DNA of 64,000 nucleotides from Lentisphaeria bacterium (lineage in GTDB: Bacteria > Verrucomicrobiota > Lentisphaeria > Victivallales > Victivallaceae), in NCBI GenBank assembly GCA_017508385.1, contig JAFVZB010000094.1, positions 1-64,000 of the forward strand, given 5' to 3'. The notes beneath the pieces were generated by a model, which searched no databases, was not told the origin of the DNA, and saw nothing but the letters and a program-made list of their open reading frames with translations. A program made the translations under genes and the position numbers. Below, one piece after another: positions 53,567 to 62,741 of the stretch. How positions within the stretch are numbered: the stretch's first letter is position 1; the number at the start of each line of letters is the position of its first letter.

Positions 53567-53779
53567 TCATTTTTCCTTATAGTAAAGTTTACAGTAGCAA
53601 TATCCTTCAAAATCCGGATCTGCGATCTGCTCTTTGAACTCCTGACAGATGCAGATGTTTTCAGGTATCCGCTTTAAACGGCAGGGACAGTATCCGCCCT
53701 TCATTTCAAGAGCGGCAAGAATCTTTTTCGCCATATCGGCATCCGGATTAAGATGAACGTTCGGCGGAAGTTCAGTCAT
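53567..53779 (-). CDS. Ferredoxin-thioredoxin reductase catalytic subunit-like protein
   Basis: A 70-residue protein with three CxC motifs, CPCR, CICQEF and CYCKLYY, the arrangement that binds the 4Fe-4S cluster and the redox disulfide in the catalytic (beta) subunit of ferredoxin-thioredoxin reductase. It is shorter than the plant protein (about 110) and has a 9-residue gap between the first two motifs, like other small bacterial forms. The start at 53779 has GAGGAG eight bases upstream. It lies just before trxA. A variable (alpha) subunit is not seen. Confidence 0.88.
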   Translation of the reverse strand: MTELPPNVHLNPDADMAKKILAALEMKGGYCPCRLKRIPENICICQEFKEQIADPDFEGYCYCKLYYKEK

Positions 53780-53860
53780 AATAAAATCTCCTCTGAAAAT
53801 TTGTCTTTGGAGTAATATAACCGCATTCTGCCTGCTATTCAAGCTCGTGAGCAGATAAAA

Positions 53861-55558
53861 TCACCCATAAACATAGAGACGGCGGCGTATATTAAGTGTA
53901 TCTTTCGCCGCTGACTCCTGATCGGCAACTCCGACTTCGATCCGGCTGGTCTTGCAGACCGGGAGATATTCGACCCACTCGACAGGAACATTGTGCCATT
54001 TGCCATCGTTACCGTAAACTGAGACATACTCTGTATGTTCAACTCCGCGAAATCCATGTGCTTCGACCACAACAGTACCATCCTCAGACGGATAGCAATC
54101 GGAAGCCTTGAGGATATTGGATGTGACGGAGTTCTTGTGACGGAAACGCTGCTCTCCGAGATAGTTGACAAAACTCTCGGTTTCCCAGAACGAGACATTT
54201 TCCCGGTCAAAATCGCCGTATATCGAACTGAAAGTTCTGGTTTGCTGGTACAACGGAACCGTCAGCAGCGGAGCGAATGAGAAATACATCGCCTTGAAGT
54301 ATTCATTTGTGCGCTCAACGAAAAATTCTTTTATCCGGTCAAACGAATAATGAGTGAACTGCTGAGGATCAACGTCGATGTCGATATTATCCAGATGCAG
54401 GGGATAAAGCATATTGATTTTGCGCTGCTTCAGGAAAGTGAAATCATCACCGTAACCGTGTTCTTTGTCGTTGAGCAGTCTCACCATCTGCTGCTGGGCA
54501 AGCGGAGTAAAGAGCAGACGGAACTGAATCTCATCACTCCGGTCTTCGGCATGGAACAGCACCTCGAACTCCTTGTTGCTCATCATGGTGAAATTGGAGT
54601 CATCATCGAGGTTTCTGGCAAGTTTTTCCAGCTTTTTCAACTCACTTTTTTTAGCCAGATTGCTGAAAAATCCATCCTCTCCGGAAAACTCAGACGGTTC
54701 TCTCGAAAAGGTCAGCTCAGGAGCGGCATCGTTACCGTATATCACCGCACTGCGGTCAACGTATTCCGGAATCGGTTTGGTAACGCTGGCTACGAGAGTT
54801 TGTGTACGCATTTCACGGTGCATTTTGCCATCTGAGCCCCGCACCATCTCATAATAGGTTATGACCTTTTCACCGTAGTAGGTCTTTTGTCCCCAGACCT
54901 GGCGTCTGAACTTGCACACAACAAACGGATTGTCATTTATCACTCCGCTGTGGGCAAACAGAATGGATATATCATTGTTGAAACTGCTGTTCCAATCAAA
55001 GGAGTTTTCCAGCTCCTCCACCCTGCCCCGGCAGAAGTACGGGTCAAACTCCAGACGGGGAACGCACTCGCTCATCATCTTCGGCAGAAGATCCCAGGTA
55101 AAAAGGCGGTTCAATGAAGCCATCTGGCTGTATGCAAGAGAAATAAGGTTTTCGATTTCCTGCTTCAACTCTTCTATTTTGCGGCCGAGTCCTGATATTG
55201 CCGGGTGTATCCACTTGAGAAGCAAAATCAAAGAGAGTATAAAACCGGAAATTGCTCCGATTTTATTTTCCACCGGAGCATCGGTATCGCCGAAAAAGCA
55301 GTACAACGCATAGACCGCAGATATTGCGACAGCTATCCATAAAATAACCGCCAGGAACACCAGAAGGGAGTGCTTGCCCTCCAAGCCGTTTTTTTTCTTT
55401 TCCGCCTCACCGATATCAGCAACCGTCTTGCGGTTTGCGGCTATGTCAATGCCGGAGCGGGTGACCAGCTCTTCAAAGGTACGGGAGGATATTTCCGCAA
55501 ATTTATCTTTGAATTCGCTTGCGTACCGCTCCAGCGGCTCGTAGATATCCTCTTTCAA
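53861..55558 (-). CDS. LemA-associated large membrane protein of unknown function
   Basis: A 565-residue protein with two close membrane helices (about residues 63-90 and 100-118), an N-terminal cytoplasmic helix rich in Glu/Lys and a long C-terminal soluble region. No enzyme motif is recognised. It overlaps lemA by 4 bp (ATGA), and pairing of LemA with a protein of this layout is common in other bacteria, so the two probably work together at the membrane. DUF3137-like proteins share the plan, but I cannot confirm that family from sequence alone. Confidence 0.7.
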   Translation of the reverse strand: MKEDIYEPLERYASEFKDKFAEISSRTFEELVTRSGIDIAANRKTVADIGEAEKKKNGLEGKHSLLVFLAVILWIAVAISAVYALYCFFGDTDAPVENKIGAISGFILSLILLLKWIHPAISGLGRKIEELKQEIENLISLAYSQMASLNRLFTWDLLPKMMSECVPRLEFDPYFCRGRVEELENSFDWNSSFNNDISILFAHSGVINDNPFVVCKFRRQVWGQKTYYGEKVITYYEMVRGSDGKMHREMRTQTLVASVTKPIPEYVDRSAVIYGNDAAPELTFSREPSEFSGEDGFFSNLAKKSELKKLEKLARNLDDDSNFTMMSNKEFEVLFHAEDRSDEIQFRLLFTPLAQQQMVRLLNDKEHGYGDDFTFLKQRKINMLYPLHLDNIDIDVDPQQFTHYSFDRIKEFFVERTNEYFKAMYFSFAPLLTVPLYQQTRTFSSIYGDFDRENVSFWETESFVNYLGEQRFRHKNSVTSNILKASDCYPSEDGTVVVEAHGFRGVEHTEYVSVYGNDGKWHNVPVEWVEYLPVCKTSRIEVGVADQESAAKDTLNIRRRLYVYG

Positions 55559-56217
55559 AAGAACACTCCGCGCGCCTGAGCTTTGACCTCAGCGGATGCT
55601 GTAAAGGGAATACGGGTGGTATATCCGGCTCTGGCGGCAACGATCATCTTGGTCGGCCATGCGTAGATATCAGTGTTCCACTGATTGACGGTATCATTGT
55701 AAAGAGTCCTTGCGGCAGTGATCTCTTTCTGGAGATAGCTGTTCTGCTGCATGGCATCAGCTATTGCTGCGTGAGCTTTCAGCTCGGGGTATGCTTCAAC
55801 CTGCGGAAACAGACGGGCAAAAGCTCCGTCGAGTTGACGGGATACCTCGTTGCGGTCTGCATCGGGATCGACTCCTCCACGGAACGCCGCAACGCTCTTC
55901 ATCACATCTTTATCAAGGTCGATCGCCTTTTCAAGCAGCGGAGCAACATTCTGCAAAATCTGAACACGCTGCTCAAGATAGTTATCGATTTGAGAGGCGT
56001 CTGCCTGTATCTTTTGCTGAAGCTGACGGAAATAGTTTGCCGCATTGACCTTCATAAAAAGAAAAATCAATCCGGGAAGGATTCCCAACACCCAGAGCAT
56101 GATTTCAAACAATACCGAACCGAAACCGATTTTCACAGGAAGCTGTTTTTCGATAACGTTGATGTCACGTCCATTCTGATTTACAAAACCGGTCATTTCG
56201 TCAAGTTCATTTGCCAT
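55555..56217 (-). CDS. LemA family protein
   Basis: A 220-residue LemA protein. One membrane helix (about 32-55) precedes a long helical domain with YPELKAHAAIADAMQQNSYLQKEITAARTLYNDTVNQWN, the LemA signature. In LemA proteins the N-terminal end is usually outside or at the membrane, and the helical part is a bundle; the function is unknown, though membrane-stress roles are proposed in some species. GGAGGG lies before the ATG, and a promoter is found about 40 bp upstream. It overlaps the large membrane partner by 4 bp. Confidence 0.92.
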   Translation of the reverse strand: MANELDEMTGFVNQNGRDINVIEKQLPVKIGFGSVLFEIMLWVLGILPGLIFLFMKVNAANYFRQLQQKIQADASQIDNYLEQRVQILQNVAPLLEKAIDLDKDVMKSVAAFRGGVDPDADRNEVSRQLDGAFARLFPQVEAYPELKAHAAIADAMQQNSYLQKEITAARTLYNDTVNQWNTDIYAWPTKMIVAARAGYTTRIPFTASAEVKAQARGVFF

Positions 56218-56257
56218 GATATTTTCCCTCCTTCTGGCTTATGTCTGAAACTGGTAT

Positions 56258-56286
56258 ATAATACAACAGCTTTGCGGTTTATTCAA
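56258..56286 (-). promoter_or_regulatory. Promoter of lemA unit
   Basis: Minus-strand -35 TTGAAT (56286-56281), 17-bp spacer, -10 TATTAT (56263-56258). Leader of about 34 nt. Confidence 0.65.
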
Positions 56287-56372
56287 GTGAATTATTGACA
56301 AATTTTTGATTACAAGTACTGTTGCCGCCTCTTTTTCACATAAAAATATCGAAAAATAAAATATTCCACCCC

Positions 56373-56401
56373 TTGAATTATTCAGAAAGCCAATATATAT
56401 T
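56373..56401 (+). promoter_or_regulatory. Promoter of sugar ABC importer operon
   Basis: -35 TTGAAT (56373-56378), 17-bp spacer, -10 TATATT (56396-56401). Leader of about 45 nt, in an AT-rich stretch of about 235 bp between the divergent lemA and TPR-like genes. No operator palindrome was clear. Confidence 0.75.
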
Positions 56402-56452
56402 AGGTTAATATTAAGGTAAACCTGATTGTTACAAAAACACAAGGATCATAAA

Positions 56453-57268
56453 ATGAAATGTGCAGCACTATCCGCCCTGCTGGTGTTTGGTTGCACGCTG
56501 TACGGTGCTGAAAAGCAGGAACGTGACACCGAAAATGCCATGCTCGCCGCTTACAGTAACCTGCAATACAGCGAAGCCAGACGCCTTGCGGCGAAATCCG
56601 ACCGTCCGGAATTCAAGCTGATTTCAGCGTTGTGCGATGTTTTCGACCGCCGGACTCAAAATCTCAAGCGGGGAATGCCCGAACTTGAAAGACTCTCAAA
56701 ATCTCAGGAACTGCCTGAACGTTACCGCAGCATGGCTAAACTCGCTTACGCACGGGCAAATCACACGCTTGCGTTGAGAGAAAGAGTCTACAAGGATGCA
56801 GGAAAAGTGAATCCTGTACCAATCTACGAAGAGATAATTAAAACCTATCCTGAGAGTCTGGAAAGTATAAGTGCCGTCGTTTACCGCGCACAATACTTTA
56901 TGGAAGAGAGAAATTTTCAGGAGGCTATCCAATTTACCGAGAATTTCATCAACTCATACAAAGGCAAAAACCGCCGTCTGCTCTGCCCTCTGCATCTGAT
57001 GCTGAAAGATTTCTATATCTTATGCTTCAGAGACTACAAAAACGCCATGAGGCACGCAAAAATCGCAAGAGAGCTGAGACCTGCCAACCCGAGGATGGCG
57101 CAGAGGCTGGACTTTCAGATAGCCCGTATATATGATGTTTATCTCAAAGATGACGTCAACGCCGAAAAAGAGTATCTCTCTTTTATTGAAAAACATCCGG
57201 ATACTTCTGAGGCAACTCCGGCAAAACGTTACCTCAAAGAGCTCAGAGAGAGGAAAGCCAAAAAATGA
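56453..57268 (+). CDS. TPR-like secreted protein or lipoprotein
   Basis: A 271-residue exported protein. It starts MKCAALSALLVFGC; VFGC is a possible lipobox with Cys14, and LYGA a possible signal peptidase I site. The mature part is all helical with TPR-like repeats (about 30-265), including YEEIIKTYPESLESISAVVYRAQYF and EKEYLSFIEKHPDTSEATPAKRYL. Such modules mediate protein contacts. It is the first gene of the importer operon and overlaps the binding-protein start by 4 bp, so it may assist that protein. AAGGAT precedes the ATG. Confidence 0.75.
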   Translation: MKCAALSALLVFGCTLYGAEKQERDTENAMLAAYSNLQYSEARRLAAKSDRPEFKLISALCDVFDRRTQNLKRGMPELERLSKSQELPERYRSMAKLAYARANHTLALRERVYKDAGKVNPVPIYEEIIKTYPESLESISAVVYRAQYFMEERNFQEAIQFTENFINSYKGKNRRLLCPLHLMLKDFYILCFRDYKNAMRHAKIARELRPANPRMAQRLDFQIARIYDVYLKDDVNAEKEYLSFIEKHPDTSEATPAKRYLKELRERKAKK

Positions 57269-58977
57269 AAGAGAAAAACACTGATAACAACCGCAGAAAA
57301 AAGATAATTTCTGCTTTGGGCGGAATTCTCGCATTGACTTTCTATATAATATCCTGCTTTGTGGTGGCACACAACAATTCAGTTGCAGGCAGCAAAAACA
57401 AAAAGTCCCCCGAGAGTGCCGCAAAAACTATAACCATTGCTCACTGGCAGCTTGAGGATGGCTTCCGTGAGGGAATCGACTACGCTATAAAAGAGTTTGA
57501 AAAACTCAAAGCGGAACAGGGTGAACGGGTGAAAGTTATCCAGAACGCCATTCCGTCACGAGGATATTCCCAATGGTACATAACCCAGCTCATCAGCGGA
57601 AATCCCGCCGATGTTATCGAACTCACTCCGTCACCGGAGATACAGAGCCGCTACTTTATGCCGCTCTCAGAGCATATTGTGAAACCCAATCCGTTCAACA
57701 AAGGTACGCCTTGCGAAAAAATCGCCTGGAAAGACACCTTCACTGACGGAATGGATGGTGCACTCAACCCCATCTTTGCTGAATACTTCGGGGCGGGAAT
57801 TTTCCGTCACTGCCAGAGGGTATATGTCAACCTAGATCTGCTCAAAGCTGCTACCGGAAGCGAAAAGACTCCGGAAACTCTTGAAGAGTGGATAGAGTGC
57901 TGCAAAAAAATTGAAGAGTACGGTCAAAAGATAAACAAACCGCTTATTCCCATCGGAGTCCGGGGCATAGGCAAAACCACTGTCGGTATGTTCTTCTCCC
58001 GCTATTTCGCACAGACCAACAACCACTACAATGATACGCTCTCACTTTTCGGTGATGCAAGGATTCCCAACCTTGAAATGTTCTCTGCTTTCGGAGAGGG
58101 AAAACTTGATATCGACCGCATGCTTGCTCCGGTCGAAATGATGCATGAAATCGGCAAGTACTTTTCAGAAGGATTTACCACGACTGACTCACAGCAGACT
58201 AAATTCCTGTTCTTCACCGGAAACGTCTGCTTCTTCCCCGAAGGAACCTGGGATGCCTGGAGTATGGTGAACAATACTCCGTTCAAAGTAAAAATCATAC
58301 CCATGCCCTCAATATCGCCGACCGGCAAGTACAAGAATATTTACTCCGGCAGAATTTATGAAAATGCTTTCGGTGTCTCCGGAAAATTCGGAATCACCAA
58401 AGCCAGCCGCCATCCTGAACTCGCATTGGAATTCCTGCAATTCCTGACCAGTTGGAAGATAAATCAGAAAACCATGATGGAATTCTGCAAATGGCCCGCA
58501 GTTGTCATCAACACTGAATACACCGGGTTCCTTGAAGCGATGAAGCCTGAAATCGGAGATTCCAAAAGCAGCTTGCAGTGTCCGTTCTTCTTCAACGAAA
58601 AATCAAGAATGAAGGCTCTCGAAAGCATTGAACGGATCATTACCGAACAGCCGGAAAATGCAAAAGTCACTTTTGCAAAAGATGTTGTGAAAAATGTTCC
58701 CATTCTCAAAGATGAATTTGAAAATGTCTCATCAGATTATGAACGGCAGCTTTTTGATATGGAGGGCAACCGCACAACCATTGCCTGCAATATACTGCGC
58801 AGCGATTTAAGCGATGCCGCCAGAAAAAACCAGAATATACGAGCTCTGATTGCAATCGAAAACACTATTGCCCGTGAGCTTGAGAGAAGGCGAACCATTG
58901 CAGCTTACAACTCGATGGATAAGATAAAAGAGCAGCTTGAGGATTATATCTCAAATAACGAAGAGAGTGTGGAATAA
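57265..58977 (+). CDS. Sugar ABC importer binding lipoprotein (family 1)
   Basis: A 570-residue extracellular solute-binding protein. A basic N-terminus and hydrophobic segment end in IISC, a good lipobox (Cys31), so it is probably a lipoprotein. Typical family 1 elements follow: TITIAHWQLEDGF, ISGNPADVIELTP and FPEGTWDAW. An unusual C-terminal extension of about 130 residues, rich in helices (KNQNIRALIAIENTIARELERRR), goes beyond normal MalE length (about 400). It overlaps the TPR-like gene by 4 bp and the permease gene by one base. Substrate is unknown, probably an oligosaccharide. Confidence 0.87.
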   Translation: MKEKNTDNNRRKKIISALGGILALTFYIISCFVVAHNNSVAGSKNKKSPESAAKTITIAHWQLEDGFREGIDYAIKEFEKLKAEQGERVKVIQNAIPSRGYSQWYITQLISGNPADVIELTPSPEIQSRYFMPLSEHIVKPNPFNKGTPCEKIAWKDTFTDGMDGALNPIFAEYFGAGIFRHCQRVYVNLDLLKAATGSEKTPETLEEWIECCKKIEEYGQKINKPLIPIGVRGIGKTTVGMFFSRYFAQTNNHYNDTLSLFGDARIPNLEMFSAFGEGKLDIDRMLAPVEMMHEIGKYFSEGFTTTDSQQTKFLFFTGNVCFFPEGTWDAWSMVNNTPFKVKIIPMPSISPTGKYKNIYSGRIYENAFGVSGKFGITKASRHPELALEFLQFLTSWKINQKTMMEFCKWPAVVINTEYTGFLEAMKPEIGDSKSSLQCPFFFNEKSRMKALESIERIITEQPENAKVTFAKDVVKNVPILKDEFENVSSDYERQLFDMEGNRTTIACNILRSDLSDAARKNQNIRALIAIENTIARELERRRTIAAYNSMDKIKEQLEDYISNNEESVE

Positions 58978-59879
58978 TGGCTACTGAGATTTCTGTAAAA
59001 AAACTGCGGTTCTACTGGGGCATTTATGCTCTGGTGCTCATTCCGCTGGCATTGGTGTTGCTCTTCAATTACTATCCGATTTTCAACGGTTTCATTCACA
59101 TCTTCTACCAGTGGGATGGAGATGCAGTCGAAGAGTTCACCGGTTTGGAAAACCTCAAAAATGTACTGACCGATATCCAAGTCTGGAAAAGTTTTCTGGT
59201 CGTCAGCATATTTGTGGTATCAAACTTGTTCAAAATGATCATTCCGATAACGGCGGCAGTCGTATTGCACCACGTTATAAACAACCGGGCAAATTATGTT
59301 TACCGTGTGATGTTTGTGATTCCGATGGTCATTCCCTCCATGGTGGGACTGCTGCTGTGGAAATACTTTTACGAGCCCAATCAGGGTATTCTCAACGGAA
59401 TTTTGCGCAGTCTCGGAGTAATTTCCGACACTGACACGATTTTGTGGCTGTCTGATAAAATGTTGACCATCCCGAGTCTGGTGTTTGCCGGATTTCCGTA
59501 TGTCGGAGCTTTCGGCGTGCTCATCTACCTCGCCGGATTACAGAACATTCCTGAAGAGGTTTATGAAGCGGCAAGGGTTGACGGAGCGTCTCCGCTGAGG
59601 ATTTTCTTCTCAATCGAACTGCCGCTGATCATGACTCAGGTGCGTATCAATCTGATTTTGATGATCATTCAGACCATTCAGGGATGGCAGAACGTGTATC
59701 TCTATGTGGGAGATAGCGGTGGTCCTGACGGAGTGGCAACTGTGCCCGGTCTGCTGATTTTCAGAGAGGCGTTCCGCCACGGACTCTTCGGTTACGGTTG
59801 TGCGATCGGATTTCTCATATTCCTGATCACGCTGCTGCTCACTTTCATCAACAATAAATTTGTCAGAACGGAAAAATAA
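58977..59879 (+). CDS. Sugar ABC importer permease, MalF-like
   Basis: A 300-residue permease with six helices. The cytoplasmic EAA loop is EVYEAARVDGASPLRIFFSIELPLI near residues 198-222, the site that contacts the MalK-type ATPase. The N-terminal part carries YYPIFNGFIHIFYQW, common in MalF/UgpA-type proteins. The ATG shares a base with the upstream stop codon (TAATG), and the MalG-like gene follows after 2 bp. It forms the heterodimeric channel with that protein. Confidence 0.93.
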   Translation: MATEISVKKLRFYWGIYALVLIPLALVLLFNYYPIFNGFIHIFYQWDGDAVEEFTGLENLKNVLTDIQVWKSFLVVSIFVVSNLFKMIIPITAAVVLHHVINNRANYVYRVMFVIPMVIPSMVGLLLWKYFYEPNQGILNGILRSLGVISDTDTILWLSDKMLTIPSLVFAGFPYVGAFGVLIYLAGLQNIPEEVYEAARVDGASPLRIFFSIELPLIMTQVRINLILMIIQTIQGWQNVYLYVGDSGGPDGVATVPGLLIFREAFRHGLFGYGCAIGFLIFLITLLLTFINNKFVRTEK

Positions 59880-59881
59880 TC

Positions 59882-60712
59882 ATGAAATACAAGACCAAAC
59901 AAAAAATATGCGAGTTTTGGAAACACCTCTTTCTCTGGAGTGTATTTTTCTTCACTTTCATGCCGCTCTATCTGATGCTCAATATATCCCTCAAGGATAA
60001 TGAGCAGTTCGCACGGAATCCGTGGTTTCCGGAGGCTCCTTTCCACTGGGAAAACTATGTTGTCGGATGGCAGCACATCGGCGATAAAATTTTCAATACA
60101 ACTTTCGTTGCATTCACAACAGTGGTGCTGAGTCTGGGTATCGCTGTTCTCGGAGCGTTCTTCTTCGCCCGTTACAAGATGCCAGGTTCCAAATTTCTGT
60201 TTGCAGTATTCATGGTGCTCATGATGTATCCCGGTGTGGCAAATATGGTTCCGGTGTTCAAACTCATCACTTCGCTTGGTCTCTACAACTCGCACTGGGC
60301 ACTGATTCTGAGCGGAGTTGCCGCAGGTCAGGCGATGGCGATATATGTTTTGAGAAACTTCATCGAGGATATTCCCAAAGACCTCTTCGATGCAGTCGAG
60401 ATCGATGGCGGAAGAGTCTGGCACCAGATATGGCACATCGTGATCCCCATGTCAATGCCCATCATCGGAACTCTGGCGATTTTGAAAATCATCGGCAGCT
60501 GGAACAACTTTGTGGGACCGCTGCTCTATATCCGTGATGCAAACCGTCAGATGCTCTCTGTCGCTCTGCTTTACATGGATGGTGAATACACCAAACAGTG
60601 GGGAGAACTCATGGCAGGTTACACCATTGCAAGTCTGCCGCTGATCGTTCTGTTTCTTTTCTGTATGAGATTGTTTGTAAAAGGTCTGACCGCCGGTGCG
60701 GTCAAAGGTTGA
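59882..60712 (+). CDS. Sugar ABC importer permease, MalG-like
   Basis: A 276-residue six-helix permease of the MalG/UgpE family. It has FMPLYLMLNISLKDNEQF at the first periplasmic loop and the EAA loop DLFDAVEIDGGRVWHQIWHIVIPMSMP (about 165-191). The C-terminus FVKGLTAGAVKG is the classic MalG ending that reaches the ATPase. It partners with the MalF-like permease encoded 2 bp upstream; the ATPase gene follows after 12 bp. Confidence 0.93.
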   Translation: MKYKTKQKICEFWKHLFLWSVFFFTFMPLYLMLNISLKDNEQFARNPWFPEAPFHWENYVVGWQHIGDKIFNTTFVAFTTVVLSLGIAVLGAFFFARYKMPGSKFLFAVFMVLMMYPGVANMVPVFKLITSLGLYNSHWALILSGVAAGQAMAIYVLRNFIEDIPKDLFDAVEIDGGRVWHQIWHIVIPMSMPIIGTLAILKIIGSWNNFVGPLLYIRDANRQMLSVALLYMDGEYTKQWGELMAGYTIASLPLIVLFLFCMRLFVKGLTAGAVKG

Positions 60713-60724
60713 GAGGTATTTATT

Positions 60725-61819
60725 ATGGCAAGTGTTACTCTTAAAGATGTATGCAAAATCTATGACAACAGTGTCATGGCGGTAAAACACGTTGATCTTG
60801 AGATCCGTGACAAGGAGTTCATGGTATTGGTCGGTCCGTCAGGATGCGGTAAATCCACCACATTGAGAATGATCGCCGGTCTTGAGGAAATATCTCTCGG
60901 AACTATCTCTATCGGAGACCGCATCGTGAATGATGTGCCGCCCAAAGACAGGGATATCGCCATGGTATTCCAGAACTATGCGCTTTATCCGCACATGACG
61001 GTTTACGACAACATGGCTTTTGCTCTCAAACTGCGGGGATTTTCCAAAGAGGAAATCAAAAAACGTGTTCTGGAAGCGGCTGAGATCCTCGGAATCACAG
61101 AGTATCTCGAGCGTCGCCCCAAAGCTCTTTCAGGCGGTCAGCGTCAGCGTGTCGCCGTCGGACGTGCCATCGTGCGCAAACCATCGGTGTTCCTCTTCGA
61201 TGAGCCGCTCTCGAACCTTGATGCAAAAATGCGTGTCCAGATGCGCACTGAGATCGCAAAGCTCCACCACCGTCTCGACACCACCATGATCTACGTCACT
61301 CACGACCAGATCGAAGCGATGACCATGGGAACAAGGATTTGTGTGATGAAAGACGGAATCATCCAGCAGATCGCAACTCCGCTTGAGATTTATGACAACC
61401 CAGCCAACGTTTTTGTTGCAGGATTTATCGGAACTCCGCCGGCAAACCTCATCGAGGGTGAGTTCAATATCGAAAACGGCAAACTCTTGTTCAAGAGCGA
61501 AAAATGCTCTTTCAGAATGCCTGATGAGTGGATAAGCAAACTTGAAGCTGCCAACGCCAAACAGAAAGTCGTGTTCGGAATCCGTCCGGAATCTCTCGGC
61601 TCTCCTGAGGCGGAAAGAAATCCTGATGCCGTCAGAATCAAATCAAAAATCGACGTTGTCGAGCCGATGGGTGCGGAAACATTTCTTTATCTTGACAAAG
61701 GTTTTATTTCACGCATCGACCCGCACCGCAGCTGCAAACAGGGTGAGGAAATCGAGCTTGCCATGGATCAAACCAAAGCTCACCTCTTCGACGCCGAAAG
61801 CGGTATGAGAATAATCTGA
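60725..61819 (+). CDS. Sugar ABC importer ATPase, MalK/UgpC-like
   Basis: A 364-residue ATPase with Walker A GPSGCGKST, Q-loop VFQNYALYPHMTV, signature LSGGQRQRVAVGRAI, Walker B VFLFDEPLSNLDAKMR and switch histidine VTHDQIEAMTMG. The C-terminal TOBE/MalK regulatory domain (about 235-364) includes FGIRPE. GAGAGG lies before the ATG. ATPases of this class can serve several importers; here it is encoded with a full binding-protein and permease set. Confidence 0.95.
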   Translation: MASVTLKDVCKIYDNSVMAVKHVDLEIRDKEFMVLVGPSGCGKSTTLRMIAGLEEISLGTISIGDRIVNDVPPKDRDIAMVFQNYALYPHMTVYDNMAFALKLRGFSKEEIKKRVLEAAEILGITEYLERRPKALSGGQRQRVAVGRAIVRKPSVFLFDEPLSNLDAKMRVQMRTEIAKLHHRLDTTMIYVTHDQIEAMTMGTRICVMKDGIIQQIATPLEIYDNPANVFVAGFIGTPPANLIEGEFNIENGKLLFKSEKCSFRMPDEWISKLEAANAKQKVVFGIRPESLGSPEAERNPDAVRIKSKIDVVEPMGAETFLYLDKGFISRIDPHRSCKQGEEIELAMDQTKAHLFDAESGMRII

Positions 61820-61842
61820 AGCTGAAATTTCCACAACACTGC

Positions 61843-61871
61843 TTGATTTATCTTCTTTGCGGATATACATT
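61843..61871 (+). promoter_or_regulatory. Promoter of TIM-barrel isomerase gene
   Basis: -35 TTGATT (61843-61848), 17-bp spacer, -10 TACATT (61866-61871). Leader of about 27 nt. The gene could also be read from the importer operon. Confidence 0.6.
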
Positions 61872-61904
61872 AGAGTAAATTACCCGTAAAAAAGGAGATG
61901 AAAA

Positions 61905-62741
61905 ATGGCACATCAATGGGCGTTGTCGGTATCGCAGGATAACGTTGCAAAAGAGGCTTGGATAAAGCGCATGAGTGAATCGAAGTTTGAACACTTTGAA
62001 TACTCATGCGGAGCTTTTCCCAACCGCCGCAGTGCGGAGGAAAAACTTGCGGTACTCGCTTCGGAAATTGCCAAAAAAAGCATCAACTTCACCAGTCTGC
62101 ATTTGCCTTTTTACTGGGATGCTGAAAGACCGACTCAAACGTTTGATGTTGAACGCCGCATCTGTGCAGAGAGATTGGCAAACTGCATTGAGTTTTTCGC
62201 TCCTCTCGGAATGAAACATCTGACTCTTCATGCAGGCAGTCCATGCGCAGGAAGCACAAGAGAACAAGCCGTCGAGAGTGTCCGGGACGTGGTAAAATAC
62301 CTTGTACCGTATGCTCAGAAAGTCGGAGCTAAACTCAATGTTGAAGTTTGTCCGAGAACTTCGACCGGAAAAACTCCTGACGAGATGCTCGCCATTATGG
62401 ATGGTATGCCCGATTGTGTCGGAGTCTGCTTTGACGTCAATCACGCCAACGAGCATTATGCCGAAGTGCCTGAGTGGATAACAAAACTCGGCAAACGCAT
62501 AAACACGTTCCATATTTCAGATTGCGATGAACTTGATGAGTGTCACTGGGTTCCCGGTGTCGGAGTTCTCGATTGGCAAGCCATTATGGATGCAATCAAC
62601 GCTCTCGACCACGACTGCCTGCTGATTTACGAGGTATCTCAAGACGGATATAAAGCTCCTGCGTTTGAAAACCGCGAAGCCGACCCGGTCTGGTTCATCA
62701 GACAGCTTGAGAAAAATATGCAGTGGTTGAGCTCACTTTGA
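61905..62741 (+). CDS. Sugar phosphate isomerase/epimerase family TIM-barrel protein
   Basis: A 278-residue AP-endonuclease-2-like TIM barrel (xylose-isomerase-like family). Metal-ligand candidates are seen at TLHAGSPC, NVEVCP (Glu), CFDVNHANEHY (Asp and His), TFHISDCDE (His) and IYEVSQDG (Glu), the expected spacing. Such proteins isomerise or epimerise keto sugars, inositols or sugar phosphates. AAAGGAG lies before the ATG. Its place behind a sugar importer suggests it acts on the imported sugar. Its last 9 bp overlap the convergent lyase gene. Confidence 0.85.
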   Translation: MAHQWALSVSQDNVAKEAWIKRMSESKFEHFEYSCGAFPNRRSAEEKLAVLASEIAKKSINFTSLHLPFYWDAERPTQTFDVERRICAERLANCIEFFAPLGMKHLTLHAGSPCAGSTREQAVESVRDVVKYLVPYAQKVGAKLNVEVCPRTSTGKTPDEMLAIMDGMPDCVGVCFDVNHANEHYAEVPEWITKLGKRINTFHISDCDELDECHWVPGVGVLDWQAIMDAINALDHDCLLIYEVSQDGYKAPAFENREADPVWFIRQLEKNMQWLSSL

